Source of the DNA: CAIZQW01 sp942493055
GTDB lineage: Bacteria; Verrucomicrobiota; Kiritimatiellia; RFP12; UBA1067
Assembly (NCBI GenBank): GCA_942493055.1
Contig: OW818680.1
Location: 434,001 to 498,000 of the forward strand
Direction of reading: 5' to 3'
DNA: 64,000 nucleotides
The translations under genes and the position numbers were made by a program. Position 1 is the stretch's first letter. The number at the start of each line of letters is the position of its first letter. Positions 61,773 through 64,000 of the stretch are shown piece after piece. The notes under the pieces are model-generated. The model ran no database searches. It was given only the letters and a program-made list of their open reading frames with translations, and was not told the origin of the DNA.

Positions 61773-64000
61773 TCAATAACGGTTGGCATAACAGAGTACG
61801 GGTGGAAGCTTGTCAGTTTCCTCCCTGAAGATTTCCGTTTGGCCCAAATTCTTTTCCCATAGCAGTGTACTCCCGGCAAACCGCGCTGTACGCAGCTGAT
61901 TGCCCAACGCAATGGTTTTCGAGGCCTGCCCAGTCACCAACGCGCAGGTTTCCGTCTGATCACGGACTTCTAAAAACGAAGGCTTACCAGTATCCAACTC
62001 CGCAATGACTGTGTAATCGCCAAGCCTTAACTGCATACGGCCTGTACCTTCTGCAATCAATTTAATCGGTTTGCCGTCAAGCTTCTTGCCTGGAGCAATT
62101 TCGATGACGGTGAGAAAACGGTTGGCGACAAGTTTTTTGTCCGTAGAGATCGAAACGTGCCAATTCGGCGGATTCTTTCCGCCACGCTTATTCTCCTCGT
62201 CCACGGGGATTCCGAAAAACTTGTCTGTCACCGTACCGGACACTGCCTCCTTGCAGAACAGGCGGACATACCCCGCAGCGTGTTCGTTGGCTCCGACGAA
62301 CCAGTCGTTGCCAAGTTGCTGGATAGGGTTTAGTGCGTGCAACATAAAAGTCCATGTCACCGGTTTTTCAGCCTCCAGTTCGTCATAGACCAGAATGTGA
62401 CTGGGTTTCAGCATGACCAGATGTCGGCGAAAACGGGTGACGCCCGGTTTGCCGAAACCATTCTCGCGCGTGATAGGGACGCCTAGCTTGGTAAAGCCAG
62501 GTTCCAACGGTTTATCAGGCTCCGACACACCATATTTGGGAAACATGCCGTTGTAGGCGTGAGAGGCGTCACCGAGGACATAACTGATACGCTTCCCCGT
62601 CGCAAAGCGAGGGATCCAGCCGTACGCACCCAGATCAAACCCTTGCATCAAGCCGTCGACCATGATCGTGTTATGGGCTCGCGATGCCTTGTAACTGACG
62701 GCATCGTGAATCTGGCCACCGTTGTAATAACCTGTACGCCAAAAGAGGGGTTCGCCGCCATAGGCAATGCAGAAAGCGTTTTGAGACGGATGCAAATGCT
62801 GAAAAGAACCATTGACAGCAGAGCTGAAGTTCACCATCAGATTGCTGGCGGGATTCAGGATATCACTGTGCATGGCCGACATGCCGACATCCTGAAAGGC
62901 CGCTGCCGACTCGAGCGGAGGCCGCGCTTTGGACACGTCAGGCGCATTGACATGCTGCCAAAGCAATAGCAGGTCCATCGCCTTGTACCCCTTGACCATG
63001 TCCTTGCTGAACTCATTGGCTTCGCGACGTCCCTGAGATTTAAAGCGCCAAAGGTTGGCGATATTTTCAGGACACATATAAGCCAGCATTTCTGTAAGAT
63101 AAGGAACACCGGGGTTGCCGTCACCGCCATCGCTGTAGGGTGCGCCGGGATTGCCCACAACATTCATGTACGACATATACGTGGGGAAATTGGCGAACCA
63201 TCGCTTATAATTGAAATAGTTGTAGTTTGTCATCCGATACAGCATCCAACTGACGTGGGTCAGGGGTTCGTCATGAACGCCGAGATATCCGTTACCGTCC
63301 ATTGAACCTCCATCGCTACGACTCAAAGCAGGACTGCGATAAAGCCACAGTTCATACGCATATTTGAACCAATCTTCCAGTTCCGTCCGATAACGGCAGA
63401 GGATGGCCGAACCGACCATCAGGTTCTTAATGTCGCCTTGCCAGTCGTGCTGATTGAAGTGAGCGTGTTCCAACTGGTCATGCAGATGCGGGTGACCCGC
63501 GTTATGCTTGTCCATCAAGCTCACGGCCAGATCCACAAAGGTCTGCTGCTGAGAGGCCGGCATATCCTCGTAAAACGCATCAAGCATGAGTAACGGCACT
63601 GTGTTATAGAAGGCAGGTCTCGACATCGGAATTTGTTTGCCCAGGATTGAAAAACTTTTGTTCAAGCGCACCTGTTCAAGTTCGATCGCCCGCTGAACAC
63701 CCAGTTTTTTATACTGCTCGTCGCCCGTCAACACGTAGCCACGCAACAGCGAGTCCACACGTCGTTCCTCGGCAGTAAACAAGGCGCGCATCTTGATAAT
63801 GAAATACACCTCCTTTGGATTCTTGCCCATGTAGGCTGGATAATCCTTGTCGCTGAGCTCGATCCGAACTGGACGTTCGCCGTCTTTCAGCGCTTTGTTG
63901 GCATCCTTCTTCATCTGCTCAGCAAGCTCAGGCCACGTCTTCTCAGGAAGGATATGGCCAATATCTTCGCTGGTACATATTGCTACCGGACCTTTTTTAC
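61773..64000 (-). CDS. Heparinase II/III-like protein, 5' end outside the window
   Basis: At least 742 residues. The frame stays open from an internal Met at 63914 to the right edge (G-P-V-A-I-C-T-S-E-D-I-G-H ... before it), so the true start lies outside. It has an alpha/alpha toroid (H-L-H-D-Q-L-E-H-A-H-F-N-Q-H-D-W-Q-G-D-I) and a heparinase II/III beta-sandwich (Q-H-L-H-P-S-Q-N-A-F-C-I; Y-K-A-S-R-A-H-N-T-I-M-V-D-G). It is the second lyase-like protein of this cluster; the shared motif order with the one at 52317 suggests paralogues with different substrates. Confidence 0.85.
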   Translation of the reverse strand, partial: KKGPVAICTSEDIGHILPEKTWPELAEQMKKDANKALKDGERPVRIELSDKDYPAYMGKNPKEVYFIIKMRALFTAEERRVDSLLRGYVLTGDEQYKKLGVQRAIELEQVRLNKSFSILGKQIPMSRPAFYNTVPLLMLDAFYEDMPASQQQTFVDLAVSLMDKHNAGHPHLHDQLEHAHFNQHDWQGDIKNLMVGSAILCRYRTELEDWFKYAYELWLYRSPALSRSDGGSMDGNGYLGVHDEPLTHVSWMLYRMTNYNYFNYKRWFANFPTYMSYMNVVGNPGAPYSDGGDGNPGVPYLTEMLAYMCPENIANLWRFKSQGRREANEFSKDMVKGYKAMDLLLLWQHVNAPDVSKARPPLESAAAFQDVGMSAMHSDILNPASNLMVNFSSAVNGSFQHLHPSQNAFCIAYGGEPLFWRTGYYNGGQIHDAVSYKASRAHNTIMVDGLMQGFDLGAYGWIPRFATGKRISYVLGDASHAYNGMFPKYGVSEPDKPLEPGFTKLGVPITRENGFGKPGVTRFRRHLVMLKPSHILVYDELEAEKPVTWTFMLHALNPIQQLGNDWFVGANEHAAGYVRLFCKEAVSGTVTDKFFGIPVDEENKRGGKNPPNWHVSISTDKKLVANRFLTVIEIAPGKKLDGKPIKLIAEGTGRMQLRLGDYTVIAELDTGKPSFLEVRDQTETCALVTGQASKTIALGNQLRTARFAGSTLLWEKNLGQTEIFREETDKLPPVLCYANRY

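Noticed and set aside
1..64000. CRISPR arrays, tRNA/rRNA genes, insertion-sequence transposases
   Set aside because: I looked for regularly spaced repeats, cloverleaf or conserved rRNA sequence and transposase motifs on both strands and saw none that I could support.

Overview
The window looks like a chromosomal segment from a heterotrophic, polysaccharide-degrading bacterium of the Planctomycetes-Verrucomicrobia-Chlamydiae superphylum. A Kiritimatiellota- or Lentisphaerota-like member is my best guess. The basis is gene content: a PSCyt2/PSD1 protein next to a Tat-exported DUF1501 protein, a non-anammox hydrazine-synthase-alpha-like dihaem protein, a sulfatase, heparinase-like lyases, GH97/GH29/GH16 enzymes, Tat-exported Gfo/Idh/MocA and ThuA-like proteins, and an SGLT-type symporter with an arabinose pathway that uses an L-fucose/L-arabinose isomerase-family enzyme. 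I saw no tRNA, rRNA, CRISPR array or transposase.

Region 1 (1-9.4 kb, all minus strand) is accessory. It is a compact operon of a RecQ-type helicase with an N-terminal DUF559/Vsr-like nuclease module, a 92-residue coiled-coil tail-anchored membrane protein, a HEPN domain fused to a RecD-like SF1 helicase, and a TPR protein ending in cold-shock-like domains. A further gene starts 18 bases from the left edge. It has the build of an antiphage or conflict system, but I do not recognise this gene set as a named one. It is the best candidate here for an undescribed system.

Region 2 (9.8-15.7 kb, minus) is a pentose operon: symporter, ribulokinase, ribulose-5-phosphate 4-epimerase and isomerase. 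It has a canonical promoter preceded by two direct repeats exactly 21 bp apart (an AraC-type operator layout) and ends in a clear terminator. Region 3 (15.7-18.3 kb, minus) is feoB with a DtxR-FeoA regulator whose promoter carries a DtxR-like palindrome and may give a leaderless mRNA. Region 4 (18.4-26.1 kb, plus) has pyrF, an esterase and a Gfo/Idh/MocA protein joined by 4-base overlaps, then smc overlapping a ThuA-like lipoprotein gene.

Region 5 (26.2-34.3 kb) holds a truncated dinD, a XylR-type AraC regulator divergent from a D-mannonate-oxidoreductase-like SDR gene, gnd with a strong terminator, a structured intergenic stretch, a GNAT/NifX-domain pair, a NifA-like sigma-54 activator and clpS. 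Several palindromic or repeated intergenic elements lie here, including a 108-bp cruciform.

Region 6 (34.5-49.1 kb, plus) contains two runs of exported proteins: HZS-alpha-like, an unknown 762-residue protein and GH97; then PSCyt2/PSD1, DUF1501, PPC/LamG and ExoD. Region 7 (49.1-64 kb, minus) is a PHP-domain gene followed by an eight-gene glycan cluster ending at a strong terminator: heparinase-like (cut by the window edge), surface protein, HGSNAT-like membrane protein, GH16-SGNH fusion, SGNH esterase, sulfatase, second heparinase-like and GH29 fucosidase. Together they suggest breakdown of a sulfated, acetylated, fucose-containing polysaccharide, without SusC/SusD. Downstream sugar use may draw on regions 2 and 5, but that link is inference.
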